A stretch of 64,000 nt of DNA, taken from Miscanthus floridulus (Eukaryota > Streptophyta > Magnoliopsida > Poales > Poaceae). Below are positions 11,215 through 21,543 of the stretch, piece by piece. The notes below the pieces were generated by a model. It was not told the DNA's origin. It was given only the letters and a program-made list of their open reading frames with translations, and did no database searches. The stretch spans positions 73,191,533 through 73,255,532 of the forward strand of contig NC_089584.1 of the NCBI RefSeq assembly GCF_019320115.1, given 5' to 3'. The position numbers and the translations under genes are program-made. Positions within the stretch are counted from its first letter, which is position 1. The number at the start of each line of letters is the position of its first letter.

Positions 11215-11757
11215 CTATACATCCCTATCAGGTGGTAGACCGGGTAAATCTTCAGGAAACACATCTAGAAATTCACACACTACCAGAATATCTCTAATCT
11301 CCTTGACAGCAGTCGTACAAATCTTGCCCACTGATCTTCTTAGGGTTGGAAGTTGGATGAGAAGTTGAGAATTACTATCAGGCAAACTTACTCTTAAAGT
11401 CCTATTCAAAGCATCTATAACAGCCTTATGCTGATACATCCAATTCATTCCCAATATTACATCTATATCCTGATCCTTAAGGATAATTATGGTAGTGGGA
11501 AAAATATGCCCACCCAGGTTTACGGGTACCTGGTATACCATTTCCTTAGTACACAGACGTCCCCCAGGTGACTGTATAAAGAAACTTTCCTTTGTTGCCC
11601 CAATTGAAATTTCATGCTTCACGACAAATGTTCTATTGATGAATGAATGCGATGCGCTAGAATCAAAAAGTATGACTGTAGGGTAATTGGCAACAGGAAA
11701 CATACCCATCATCACTCGCTCCCCTTCTGGAATTTCTCCAGCTTGAATATAGAACAC
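11215..11757 (-). pseudogene. Element A aspartic protease region with altered active site
   Basis: Retroviral-type protease between Gag and RT. The active-site motif reads LFDSSASHSFIN, where C has LFDSGASHTFIN: the catalytic Asp is kept but the invariant Gly is Ser. The second conserved segment, DVILGMNWM, is present near 11455-11430. The linker into RT ([19 protein letters not shown]) precedes a TAG at 11217-11215. The protease matures Gag-Pol; the Gly loss suggests this copy is inactive (inference from aspartic protease structure). Confidence 0.85.
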
Positions 11758-12885
11758 CCGTCCTATCTTCCTCTCATCTTTGCCCTTCTGAGCATTCTGA
11801 TTGTGGTTCTTGTTTGGTGCCGGGCCTTGTTGTTGATTGGCAGGGGCCTTCTGATAATTTTGATTAGCCTGCCTAGGATATGGACATTCCCTGGAGAAAT
11901 GACTAGTCCTTCCACAATTGTAACACAGATAGTTGTGACCCTGTGACGTTGGAGCATTGCCACCAGGAGCATTGGTCGACTGTGAACTCGGGTAGGTTAT
12001 AGCAGGACAGACATTTGATTGTTGCCCGGCTTGAGACTACGGCGGACGATAAGGAGGACGATAATGGTTTACTAGATGATAAATCACTCTCTGCCTCTTT
12101 TGGTTTCCACCAAAAGGTCCAGACGACACATTCTTTTTCTTCTTGAGCTCCTTATGCTGCCGATACTTTGCTTCTGAAGCAATTGCAATATTTACTGCTT
12201 CATGATAAGTGATATTGGTACAGGCTGTCATCATTATCTGCAGTTTGGTATTTAGACCTCTCGTGAACCATTTCTTTTTCTTGGCATCCGTATTAACATG
12301 TTCAGATGCATACTGCGATAGATGATTGAATCTTCCCACATACTGCATCACTGTTTGATCCCCTTGCCTCAAAGCAAGGAATTCATCTAGCTTCATAGCC
12401 ATCACTCCTTCCAGGATATAATGGGCTCTGAAAGTAGTGCGAAATTCTGTCCAAGTTAACGGAACATCTACGGGTTGCATGGCCATCAGATTTGCATAAC
12501 AAGCACCAGCTGCACCTCTAAGTTGCTAGGCAGCAAACACTGATTTCTGAAACTCTGTACAGTGAATAAGATCAAATTTCTACTCCATGGTCCTAAGCCA
12601 GTCATCAGCCTCTAGTGGTTCATCTGCCTTGGTGAACACCAGGGGTTTTGTATCCGTGAAATCCACATAGGTAGCCTCATGCCTGTTATGATTGCGGCCA
12701 TGATTTCCATGCATCTGATTCTGATTACTTTAAGCCATCTCATGAAGCAAACAAGAATTTTCCATAGTCACATTGACTAATGCAGCGATAGCATCAGCCA
12801 GATTGGTCGGCATCGGTGGTGGGTTGGGGATATCATCATCATCTTGTGAAGTACCAGGAATATGCGATCCCCGCGTACGACGCAT
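11758..12885 (-). pseudogene. Element A gag (capsid and nucleocapsid, broken)
   Basis: The best start is ATG at 12885-12883 (MRRTRGSHIPG). The capsid-type retrotransposon gag domain lies at about 12650-12190 (WLRTME; FAAQ; PLTWTEFRTTFRAHY; FLALRQGDQTVMQYVGRFNHLSQY). A basic linker (ELKKKKN) and a CCHC zinc knuckle (CYNCGRTSHFSREC, about 11926-11882) bind RNA. In-frame stops are TAA near 12732 and TAGs near 12580, 12527 and 12039. The longest clean stretch is 12037-12486. The frame runs on toward the protease as in chromovirus single-frame polyproteins. It is non-functional as it stands. Confidence 0.87.
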
Positions 12886-13061
12886 CTGTTCATAACAAAC
12901 CAAACTTTATTCACAAGCCTTTATTGAATTGCACAAAAGCTTACTCCAGACACATTACATAGAGTCTACTAATGTACAAACAAACCCACGAGTACGAAAA
13001 CAAGACTACGTAGCTTAACTAGAGCTTCTATTATACAACTCTACTCCTTTCCTTAATTACT

Positions 13062-13628
13062 TCAAACTTCAGGCTCGGTATCCATTCCGGAATTATTACC
13101 GCCTTCATCATCACTTTCATTGATCATTACTAACTCTTCAGGATCTTCTTCTTCTTCTTCCGATTCACTTTCATCGGCAAGGATGACACCTGGGTCCATG
13201 GCATCAGCTTGAGGCTCATGATTCGGGTTTAGTAGATTGCTAAGCCTATGAACTTCCTCATGTAGATAGGTATTATGTTCTTCTAAATCTTCTACATAGA
13301 ATTCTAGCTCATGAGTTCTAGCTCTAGCTACATTTTCCCTATGCCAAGCCTCATTTCGTCCCTCCACCGTACGAACTAACATACTTTCGCAGTTCCTGTG
13401 CACGATGGTGAGACGTCTCAATTGATCCTGTAATTCTCCTACCTGTATAGCATCCAAAGCCCTATATCTAGTAGCTTGTGCTAATTCTACAGAAATTCTC
13501 TGTATCTCTGCCTGGGGATCAGGCCTAGAACTGCTACTACTAGCACCATCGTTTCTAGGGGCAAGTTGGTGACGAGGAACTCCTTTGGGTCCAGTGGACT
13601 TATGGGGCATCATCTTGGCACGAGCCAT
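13062..13628 (-). CDS. Extra intact ORF upstream of gag: coiled-coil protein with acidic tail (188 aa)
   Basis: An uninterrupted frame lies between the primer-binding site and gag, on the element's sense strand. I prefer the ATG at 13628-13626 (MARAKMMPHKS); an upstream in-frame ATG at 13643 adds five residues. The N-terminus is basic (about residues 1-25), followed by a Ser run, a likely coiled coil over residues about 40-135 (VELAQATRYRALDAIQVGEL; TYLHEEVHRLSNLLN) and a very acidic tail (ESESEEEEEDPEEL). I recognise no catalytic motif. Accessory frames upstream of gag are known in some Ty3/gypsy groups such as Ogre, but I do not recognise this one. It lacks the stops that riddle gag and pol. 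The corresponding region is deleted in C. Confidence 0.65.
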   Translation of the reverse strand: MARAKMMPHKSTGPKGVPRHQLAPRNDGASSSSSRPDPQAEIQRISVELAQATRYRALDAIQVGELQDQLRRLTIVHRNCESMLVRTVEGRNEAWHRENVARARTHELEFYVEDLEEHNTYLHEEVHRLSNLLNPNHEPQADAMDPGVILADESESEEEEEDPEELVMINESDDEGGNNSGMDTEPEV

Positions 13629-14018
13629 ACTGTAGGAAACCAATTTAATCCAAGTAAGACCATTTGATCAAAGTCTAAAGAGCAGCTATGATGGATTACA
13701 TTATTCAAACCAGTCTCACTACTCAACTCCAGACTAAGAGGTGAAGGAAGTAACGAGTGAATTAATAATGATGCATGAATCGTTCTTACGAACAAAACAT
13801 CAAAGTTTATAATGCATATAAACAACATTTATTTTTATATAGGGCATAGTATGATTACTACTCCACCACACAAAACCTTTTTTAATCAAATATGGAATGG
13901 TGAGAAAGAAATAAGATAAGTCAGAAGCAATTTGGACCAAATTATCAAATTAAATTTAGTCATCCCAAATCATTTTGAAGTTTTTGTAAAACAATACCAC
14001 AAAAACCTTGTAACGATT

Positions 14019-14030
14019 GCTCTGATACCA
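14019..14030 (-). promoter_or_regulatory. Element A primer-binding site (initiator Met tRNA)
   Basis: In element sense TGGTATCAGAGC lies 3 nt after the 5' LTR end, the classic complement of the 3' end of plant initiator Met tRNA. Confidence 0.9.
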
Positions 14031-14033
14031 TTC

Positions 14034-16466
14034 TATGGCAGAACCTCCTAAGTTATAGGGCCCATATGCACCTGTCACTGTCCGACGACCATTGACATCC
14101 ATGCATATGTTTCCATGAACTTAAAAAGACTGTCGGGTGTCCTCAGGGAACCCTGAATCATCCATGATTTCCGAGCAGGATCACGTTACAGAGTCATTGC
14201 AGTATTACAACATTTATTCAAATATCAAAACCAGAGTAAAAACAGCGGAAGTCTTATGAAAACATAGTTTACAAACCAGTTGATTCAAACCTTACAAATT
14301 AAGTTCGATAATTATTACAAACCATAGTAGTAGTGGAGTGACATCATTAACATATACGTAACACACAAAATAAACATCCTGCCTAAGGATCACACATTTA
14401 CTTCTCATCGTCAGAACAAACGATAGTCATACAGCATGACCCAAAATAGATCTGCTCATGAGGCTCACCTGCAACAAGGGTCAACGAACCCTGAGTACAA
14501 AAGTACTCAACAAGACTTAAACAAAATATTAACTGATAGCATAGGAATGCAGGCTCAGGGATTCAAGGTATGGTTTTAGCAATAATCAAAGTTATTTTGT
14601 GTAAAAGCTCTTTGACAAAATTCTTTATTTCAATTGTTTAAACTTCATAAAAACATATACAAAGATGACACGATCCGTAATGAGATCATGAACTTCATAT
14701 CCAACAACTTCATCAACCATTCTCAAGTTCCAGTTATTAATACTACGATGATGAATAGTGAGTTGAGTCTCCATAACCGAGGAGCAACGACGATTCAAAC
14801 CGATTAAACCTAGCTGGGGATTCCAGACCACACGACATATGTAGGTCCCCGACCTACATATACCAACCTACCCTTGGATCCTCTAAAACAAGAATGGGTC
14901 CGCGCCACCCGAGAATACAGTACTCCACCATTCCAGCCCATGGCCACGTGGGTACACGCTATTCCCGCCATCTCTCCACTCCCAGTGCGCGAGTAGCCAT
15001 TCTCGTAATAGAATTGCCAAGTTCAGGCTTACCGGAGTATGTGGTTAGTACTACAAATTCTCACCTCATGCAATTCAACAACGGACGTGCCTTAATCGAC
15101 ACAGGCGGAAAGAACCCGCTCACAAGGAGTACCACGGCGACGACCAAGGTACTGAAATGATCCCTACACCCCTACGCGTCGATTAGTGGCACAATTGAGC
15201 CTTAACACTAACTGGACCAAGCACCACGACGGCCATGGCGGACACGATGGCACGGCCATGCTACGCCGGCGACACCAGTGCGGTAGTGATTAAACAAAGG
15301 ACATAAGAAGCATCAGGAGCTCACCCCGAACGCGTTGGAGTCAAAGACCGAGCCGGAGGAGCAACAGCAAGGGGGTTCGACGTTCAGCGCGAACACGGCA
15401 GAGCAAAACGTCGTCGGTGATGGTGTACCGGTGACTGCAGTGGTCAAAATGATCAACCAACTATGGAGTAAGCACCACAGCATCGAGACGAAGCCATAGG
15501 TACACAGAGCAAGGATAGCAGCTCACCGGAGGGCGTTGGCCACGGAGATGCGCTTGCGACGGGAAGGTCGCCGGCCATGAAGAAGAAAGACGTGGACAGC
15601 GAGTTTTCGGTGGAGATAAACTGAATTGGTGGGTCGGATGGATGCGTAAGGTTAAGGCGGAGCTGGGACTAGCTTATCAGCGACGGTGGAGCACGACAAC
15701 GACGGCACGGGCTCACTGGAGTGGAGCAGCGGCGACTGGAAAACAGAGCAAGGGAGAAGGGCAACGACGATGGCGGCTCAGGCTAAAAAGGATGGCCAGG
15801 AAGCTCAAGGAAGCCACGACAAAGCCTTTAGCGCACCAACGCGACGCCCAGACGCCCACGCGCGTGACTGGAAGCAAGCCGAAGCTCGCCGGCGGTGTAG
15901 CGCAAGCGGTGAACACTGTTCATAGTAATTACAAGTTTGCCATTCACCAAAATTCACAAATTACTCTCAAATTTTCATAACAACTCAAAAATCTCCAAAA
16001 ACAAAAGTTGTTCAAAATCAAAAGTTCTACAACTTTGCTTCTATAACCATCTCCTAATTCGGTCTAGATTTTGAAATGAACTTTTGAATTTGAATAGGGA
16101 AATTTAACGAATTACGCCTTTTTGAATTACTCAAAATTTTTTTAAACAACTTGAAAAACTCGAAAAACAAACTTTGTATAACTTGCCAAGCTCTACACTT
16201 TTGCTTTTGGGCTCAACCCCAAAATATGCTTAGATTTTGAAATGGATTTTTTGGGGTAGGATTTAAATGCTGAAAATCAGGGTTTTCGAAATTTCAAAAC
16301 AATACAAGCATTTCAAACTTGATTCAAACAACACAATTCAACACATACAACATAAAGTAAACTTGTTTTAGTAATTGCATATCCAAGTTTTCAATATGTC
16401 CAAATGCTTTGCAATGCATATGATGTCATGGCAAGTTTTAGTATTTTAAACACCCGGGGTGTTACA
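14034..16466 (-). repeat. Element A 5' LTR, lacking a 1,152 bp internal segment
   Basis: 2,433 bp, collinear with the 3' LTR up to 15127 (matching 5737) and again from 15135 (matching 6897). The missing part holds the short acidic frame and the AT-rich stretch. The junction has a few unmatched bases (AGTAC), suggesting end-joining repair. It starts TATGG where the other copy has TGTGG, so in element sense the LTR ends TA rather than CA. Confidence 0.92.
14398..14469 (-). other. Cys-rich coding block, element A 5' LTR copy
   Basis: Counterpart of 5008-5079, still open to TAA. It starts GEPHEQIYFGSCCM and ends SDDEK; the first Cys is replaced by Tyr. A GAGTAC-N4-GTACTC hairpin lies at 14493-14508. 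Confidence 0.45.
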
Positions 16467-16556
16467 GTGACTCAGTCAAATAATGTTCGAGTAAGCTTCA
16501 CGAATAGGATAGAGAATGGGGGCTCTTTTGTAAAAGAGCCAACGCGCATGGGTCTT
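16467..16556 (+). repeat. Gy1 3' LTR, second piece, with A and D target duplications
   Basis: The first five bases repeat GTGAC (element A duplication) and the last five are GTCTT (element D duplication). Between them lie 80 bp of Gy1 LTR, including a 9 bp inverted repeat around 16521-16540 (GGCTCTTTT / AAAAGAGCC). The sequence continues at 25217. Confidence 0.75.
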
Positions 16557-17419
16557 TGATGTAGACAAGGCCTGATCTTCCAAAAGGTATGATAGCTTCG
16601 ATTCGTGGAGACTCGATGTTCATGATATAGGCTTTGAACCAAGACTAATTTGGACCCCCGCAACCATTACACCACTGCTCTATTGGTTATCAACCACGTG
16701 AACGCAATTGACCTCGCCGAGAAGGCTTTCCTACAAGCGAATCGAGAACACTAGCAAGAACGGGATGAACGCAATCTAAAATTCCAAATAAATATGAGGC
16801 TTATGAAAACAAGAATGAGTTCAAGTCTTTATTTGAAAGGACAAATCACCACATGCGAACAAGATCAAGAACTAGGGCCCTAGTTCATAGCAAGCAGCCT
16901 TGGCGGCATAGTTGCAGCAAAACGACATCTGTTTCATGAGGAAATAAAAAACTAAATAAAACCCAAACCCTAAGGAGAGTGATGGCAGCTAATTATAGAG
17001 TCTTGGGTGTCACCCCCCAAGATGTGCCCCCTAATGGGCCCCAACACGATACATGGTCCAACGGACCAAAAGACGGTGTCGCAGCACCCTGACAGATTCT
17101 GGATGCTGACTTGTTTTGACAATTCCTATTGATTCCGAAGGGCTTTTGATGTGAGACCACTTGCATTGGCTTTCTTATCTAATTAGCTTTCCATCCATAT
17201 GTGGATCGTCAAAAACGGATCCCGTATGCATCCGTGTGACTAGTTTTATGATAGACTGGTCCTAGAACCCAAGATTGGCTCAAACTTGATTTGGGCCTCC
17301 ACCTTGTTGACTCAAACCAGATGAGCTTTGGGCCTCCTTCTCAGTTAGGACAACCTCATTGACCTCCTTAGCCTCTATCTCCAAGCATGGTCCTATGTAT
17401 GGAGCTCATGTCCTTATCA
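16557..17419 (-). repeat. Element D 3' LTR
   Basis: 863 bp. In element sense it starts TGATAAGGACATGAGC (17419) and ends CTACATCA (16557). It matches 24350-25211 throughout. Confidence 0.87.
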
Positions 17420-17432
17420 TCCTCCCTTTCTT
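17420..17432 (-). promoter_or_regulatory. Element D polypurine tract
   Basis: In element sense AAGAAAGGGAGGA sits directly before the LTR start TGATAAGG. Confidence 0.75.
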
Positions 17433-17469
17433 GATGAAAAGCCGTCCTCGGCATCGATTGTGCTTGAAA

Positions 17470-18760
17470 CTAATCCTGCACAACACAAAGGAGAACAGGG
17501 TTGTGAAGACAAAGAGAACTAAAATAATTGTGAGAAGGAACGTGACCATGTTTCCTAGTTTCTAGCATGTCATCTCGCATAAAAATTTCAGCAAGCATGT
17601 AGACTCCACGATCCAAATGCACACGATGTATGTCAACACTATCCTGCAAAAGATTAGAACTAAGCAAAGACAATGCATGAATAGATGGTCTAGTAGACAT
17701 AGGTAGCAACCAACAATGGTCCCCTTCTTGGAAGTGAACTTGCTTCTTTGAGGAACATGAGAAAATATTTGTAATATTATGGCTGCCCTCTAAACGATCA
17801 TAATCTTGTACAACAAAAGGAGAATTCATATTACTATGAACATATACTCAATGTATCATATATTGTCCTTTGTTGTTATATTTGCCAATAACATGATATG
17901 TGTGTTTAGAAAACCAAGGTAAATCAACATATTTAAGAAGGCTCTACTCCAAACAATCTAGGTTACATGAAACATCAAATTCAATGCAACCCAAAGTATG
18001 TAAAGAAGACAACAGTTTGAGCTCATCAGTTTTAGTAGCAATATGAATAACATGTTTATTTTTAGCACAAGTGGTTGGGTCCAAAACATGTAAAACTGAA
18101 GCGTCATCAACCAATTTAGCTTTATCACAAGGAACATCAAGCAAATTATTATGGGACAAAGATAAATCAAGAGAGGGTTCCACTAACAATTGCTCTATGA
18201 TAGCATGGTTTGTGGAAAAATTTAGTACATTAAAACAATTCTCACCTTCTGTGAGTGTAGCACCATGGGCATTACCTGTGTTCTCAGTAGGAGTAATAGG
18301 TGCATTGTGAAGTGATGGTTCTGAATTTTCATATGAGGTTGCGAGCTCCTCATTTTCTTCAATGTCATCCTCTCGCTTATGTACATTATCCCGTAGAAGG
18401 TTAGTCATAGCAAGAGGAATAATAATAGACTCTTCCTCTAAATGGTGCACCTCAGCATATGAAGTCAAAATAGGAGGTGGATTAACAAAGGTTTCTCACA
18501 TAAGGAGTTTCATATCATTCCAAGTTTGAGGTTTATTGGAAGGATCTAAAGACTCCCACCAATATAAAGCAGAATGTCGCAAAACACTAGCTGCATTTTT
18601 TACTTTCCTCCTTGGACACATAAAGCAAGTAGCAAATATGTTATCTATGGCAATTTCCTAGTCCATGTTCTCATCAACACCTATACCATCATAAGTCAGT
18701 GGATACGAACAACCTATCATTATTAGAAGACAGCAAAAGACAACACAAAAGTATTATCCC
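17470..18760 (-). pseudogene. Element D gag-like protein (broken, about 425 codons)
   Basis: One frame runs through 18760-17470 with stops near 18650 (TAG), 18497 (TGA), 17946 (TAG) and 17838 (TGA). The N-terminal part has a retrotransposon-gag look (ASVLRHSALYWWESL, then WNDMK). The remainder has no zinc knuckle that I can see. The long open stretch 17944-18468 is acidic (KREDDIEENEE). The C-terminal part (17470-17829) includes SPFVVQDYDRLEG and ends in HNPVLLCVVQD. I recognise it only as the kind of protein carried by non-autonomous grass LTR elements. No enzymatic domain is present. All stops are of the C-to-T type. Confidence 0.6.
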
Positions 18761-19885
18761 TATCAACTAGCAACTACTGGGTGGTGGTGAAAGTGGAAAT
18801 CAATATCTCAAATGGCTTACCACCGTCTTGCAAGTGTTCTTACCAAAGCAACAGGTGGTGCAATCGGTCGGTGACTATGATACCATTGTAGCTTGAGTGT
18901 AATAGTTGCAAGGCAAACCTATACTTGGTTAGAAGAAAGTGGAGCTTGAACAAGCACAATATAGTAGCAAGAAATAACAATATTCGCAACTAAATAGCAA
19001 AGCTGAATAAGTATCTCGACTACTTGTCTTAGTTGCTGGCCTATTAACGTTCCAAGTACTAGATGTATCAAGTGATGTGAATAGTAGGAATATGATTAGG
19101 AACAAGGCGGCAATCAGCACACGCAAACATAGCTCAAATGGCGCTCTCTATGTACTCCACTAGATATTGTTCCACATTTGCCCCTCTTTTTTCTCTATTT
19201 TTGGGTTGTCGTTGTTTTTTAGGATTCTTTGACTTTTTCTTTTTATTTTTTTGATATTTTTTCTTCACTTAGGAGCACAAAAGAAGTAACCACAGAAAAT
19301 ATGAGCTTAAACAAGTGAAAGGCGTGGCCTGTGGAAAATTTAGAAGTCGTGCTCAAAATTGACAAAAAGCTTGTGACCACGAAAAGAGGATCTTGTGAAT
19401 AATTTTTGGCCAAAATAAAATTTTTTGAACCCAGTAAGTCAGGGGACGAGCGGTTTCAAAAATTTTTTGATCAATTTTGATATATGGAACATCAAAATCT
19501 GAGTTCGTATGCGAAAATTAGACCAGTTTTAAGAACGGACTTTGAATTAGAGGACAAAACAGGAACAATGCGCACAAAAGTTGTTGCGGCGGCTATGGAT
19601 AGCTGCAAATAGTGAAGACAAGTGTAACAAATTAGATGGCATGGACTAGGGTTTGATGGATACAAAAGAAACACAACAAGACTTGAAGGTGTTCCCGGAT
19701 TATGATGAAAAACAAAGGGAAAAACATAAACTGGACTAAAAAACGATCTAAAACCAGTAACCAAAACTTACCCTAGGACACAAACTCAACAACGCAAAAT
19801 AGAGACAAAATTACATGGCACAACGAGGCTATAGGATAGGGAATATGTGGTGGTGTATATTTTTTGGCTTTTTGTGGACTATAGG
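18761..19885 (-). other. Element D leader region (noncoding)
   Basis: This is the 5' untranslated part of D between the gag frame and the B insertion. It holds T-rich tracts around 19190-19270 and no convincing frame. Confidence 0.6.
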
Positions 19886-20248
19886 TGTCACAGAACCGAC
19901 CAATTTATAAGAATACAAGTACAATGGCAATCCGCAAGCGGTCGCACTATCATACTTGAACCCATATAAACCCGGTAGTCCGTCGAGTACCACGATGGGT
20001 CTCGATAAACGATTTACAACAACCAAGCTCATACAGGATTCAACATACATGCCACATATTACATAAAGTTCATAGATACTTTTCATCATCAGAGTACGAA
20101 TAAAAGTTATTACAAACCGAGTTTGATAAATAAAGCGGAAGCAAATAAGTTCGAAGATAAAGTTTCCAACATAGTTTGATACAATGCCAAGCCAGATCAT
20201 GGTCCACAAAAGCAAAGATAGGAATTACTAAAGAAGCCTGCCCAAGGC

Positions 20249-20311
20249 TTACTCCTCATCCACAGCGGGATAGAAGCAACTCTTGCAATAACCATGATAC
20301 ACAGTGCCATC
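20249..20311 (-). other. Short coding block after hairpin in solo LTR B
   Basis: In element sense, after TTGCAG, a frame reads DGTVYHGYCKSCF and ends VDEE before TAA. It occupies the same place as the Cys-rich block of A and C but shares only two Cys residues and the acidic end. The hairpin GAGTAC-N6-GTACTC is at 20336-20353. Confidence 0.4.
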
Positions 20312-21315
20312 TGCAACAATGGGAAAATAAACCCTGAGTACGAGAAGGTACTCAGCTAGACTTACCCGTCATGAACCAGAAATAAAATGACTCCAAGGAT
20401 TATGCAAGGCTGTATAAGTGGACATAACTTGACAACATTTTGCATAAAAGGCAATTACCCGTTGTACCATTATGATTCCTTTATCAAGTTAATTATGACT
20501 ATCCATTTCTAGATTAGCAACTATCCTGTGCCAAACATGTGGTATATCATTTAGAAGCATACAATAGTAACCATAGCAGGTATTGTAATTCCATATTCAT
20601 CTGAACCATCATGTTTCATAATATAGTTACTACGATGTTGGGACTAGCCAAGTTTCTCACTATCCGGGAGAGACGGCGATTCGAATCGATTTCAACCAGC
20701 TGGGAATTTATTCCTAACACAAACCCAGATCTATCAGCCATGATAGTCTTAGGTCACCTTTGGTACAACTCAGGTACACATTTCGCGGGTCCGTACTGCG
20801 CCGCACAATCTGGAACACCAGATGCCAGGATGCTCAGGCCAAGCCTGCCCTTAGGCTCAGTCTGATCGTTCCCCGGAAGGAGCGCACAACAGAACGGTTC
20901 CCGGCCTGAGTTGAATTACTCGGCTTCATGGTCGGAACGAGTTATCCGGCCAGCTAAGTGAGAGGCATGCGTTCAATCTTGTCAGAAGTGCCAACAATGG
21001 TACAGTCCTTAATCGACACAGACGGGGATAAGTCCACACCCAAGACCTCCATGTCTTGTTGCTTCTCTATCAACTTCCTGTCCGGTCTCGATTTACTTTT
21101 ACCACATGGTTCTGTTCCACGATAGCAGATATAGCCAATCGTGCTCCGGTATCCACCTATATCTCGCAGATGACAGGACATTACCTGACTTCTACCGGTC
21201 TAAGCATGGCTAAGCATGTATTCAATCCTGGACCTATACCGGTTAAAGGGTTAATATCTGGACAAGGAATGTACATGCATCAAGTGGTTTCATTCAACTC
21301 TTATAACCTAATGCA

Positions 21316-21543
21316 TCAATCATAATACGTAAGTAAACATTTGTAAATTACTAGGAGACTTATAATGCTCTGGGGCTTGCCTCGCAGAAAGGAAGTAGGG
21401 TGGTGGTCAGGGCACTCCGGAAGCTCTTCAGGGTTCTGCTCCACGCCTTCGGGAGCTGCGGCTTGCGGATCCTCCTGCGGGTTCCCTTCCTCTGCTTCTT
21501 CGAATTCTAGCAACATGATCTCTTTCTCCGATCCTAGATGCAT
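21316..21543 (-). CDS. Short acidic LTR frame in solo LTR B (75 aa, hypothetical)
   Basis: ATG-started and uninterrupted, in element sense. It opens MHLGSEKEIMLLEFEE, is rich in Glu and Pro, and contains RGKPQSI near its end. It is positionally equivalent to the frames at 5992-6219 (A), 55220-55381 (C) and 25885-26076 (Gy1). No domain is recognised. Confidence 0.4.
   Translation of the reverse strand: MHLGSEKEIMLLEFEEAEEGNPQEDPQAAAPEGVEQNPEELPECPDHHPTSFLRGKPQSIISLLVIYKCLLTYYD

Larger units (their letters stand above)
4644..16466 (-). mobile_element. Element A: full-length chromovirus-type Ty3/gypsy retrotransposon
   Basis: An 11.8 kb element on the minus strand, flanked by a perfect 5 bp duplication GTGAC. 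It has a 3' LTR (4644-8228), polypurine tract, pol with chromodomain, protease, gag, an extra upstream frame, a Met-tRNA primer site and a 5' LTR (14034-16466). The LTRs are collinear except for a 1,152 bp segment missing from the 5' LTR. In the first 160 aligned bases from the LTR edge I counted 12 differences, mostly transitions; other stretches look closer. It is inserted in the 3' LTR of Gy1. Gag and pol carry several in-frame stops, so this copy could move only with help in trans. Confidence 0.93.
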
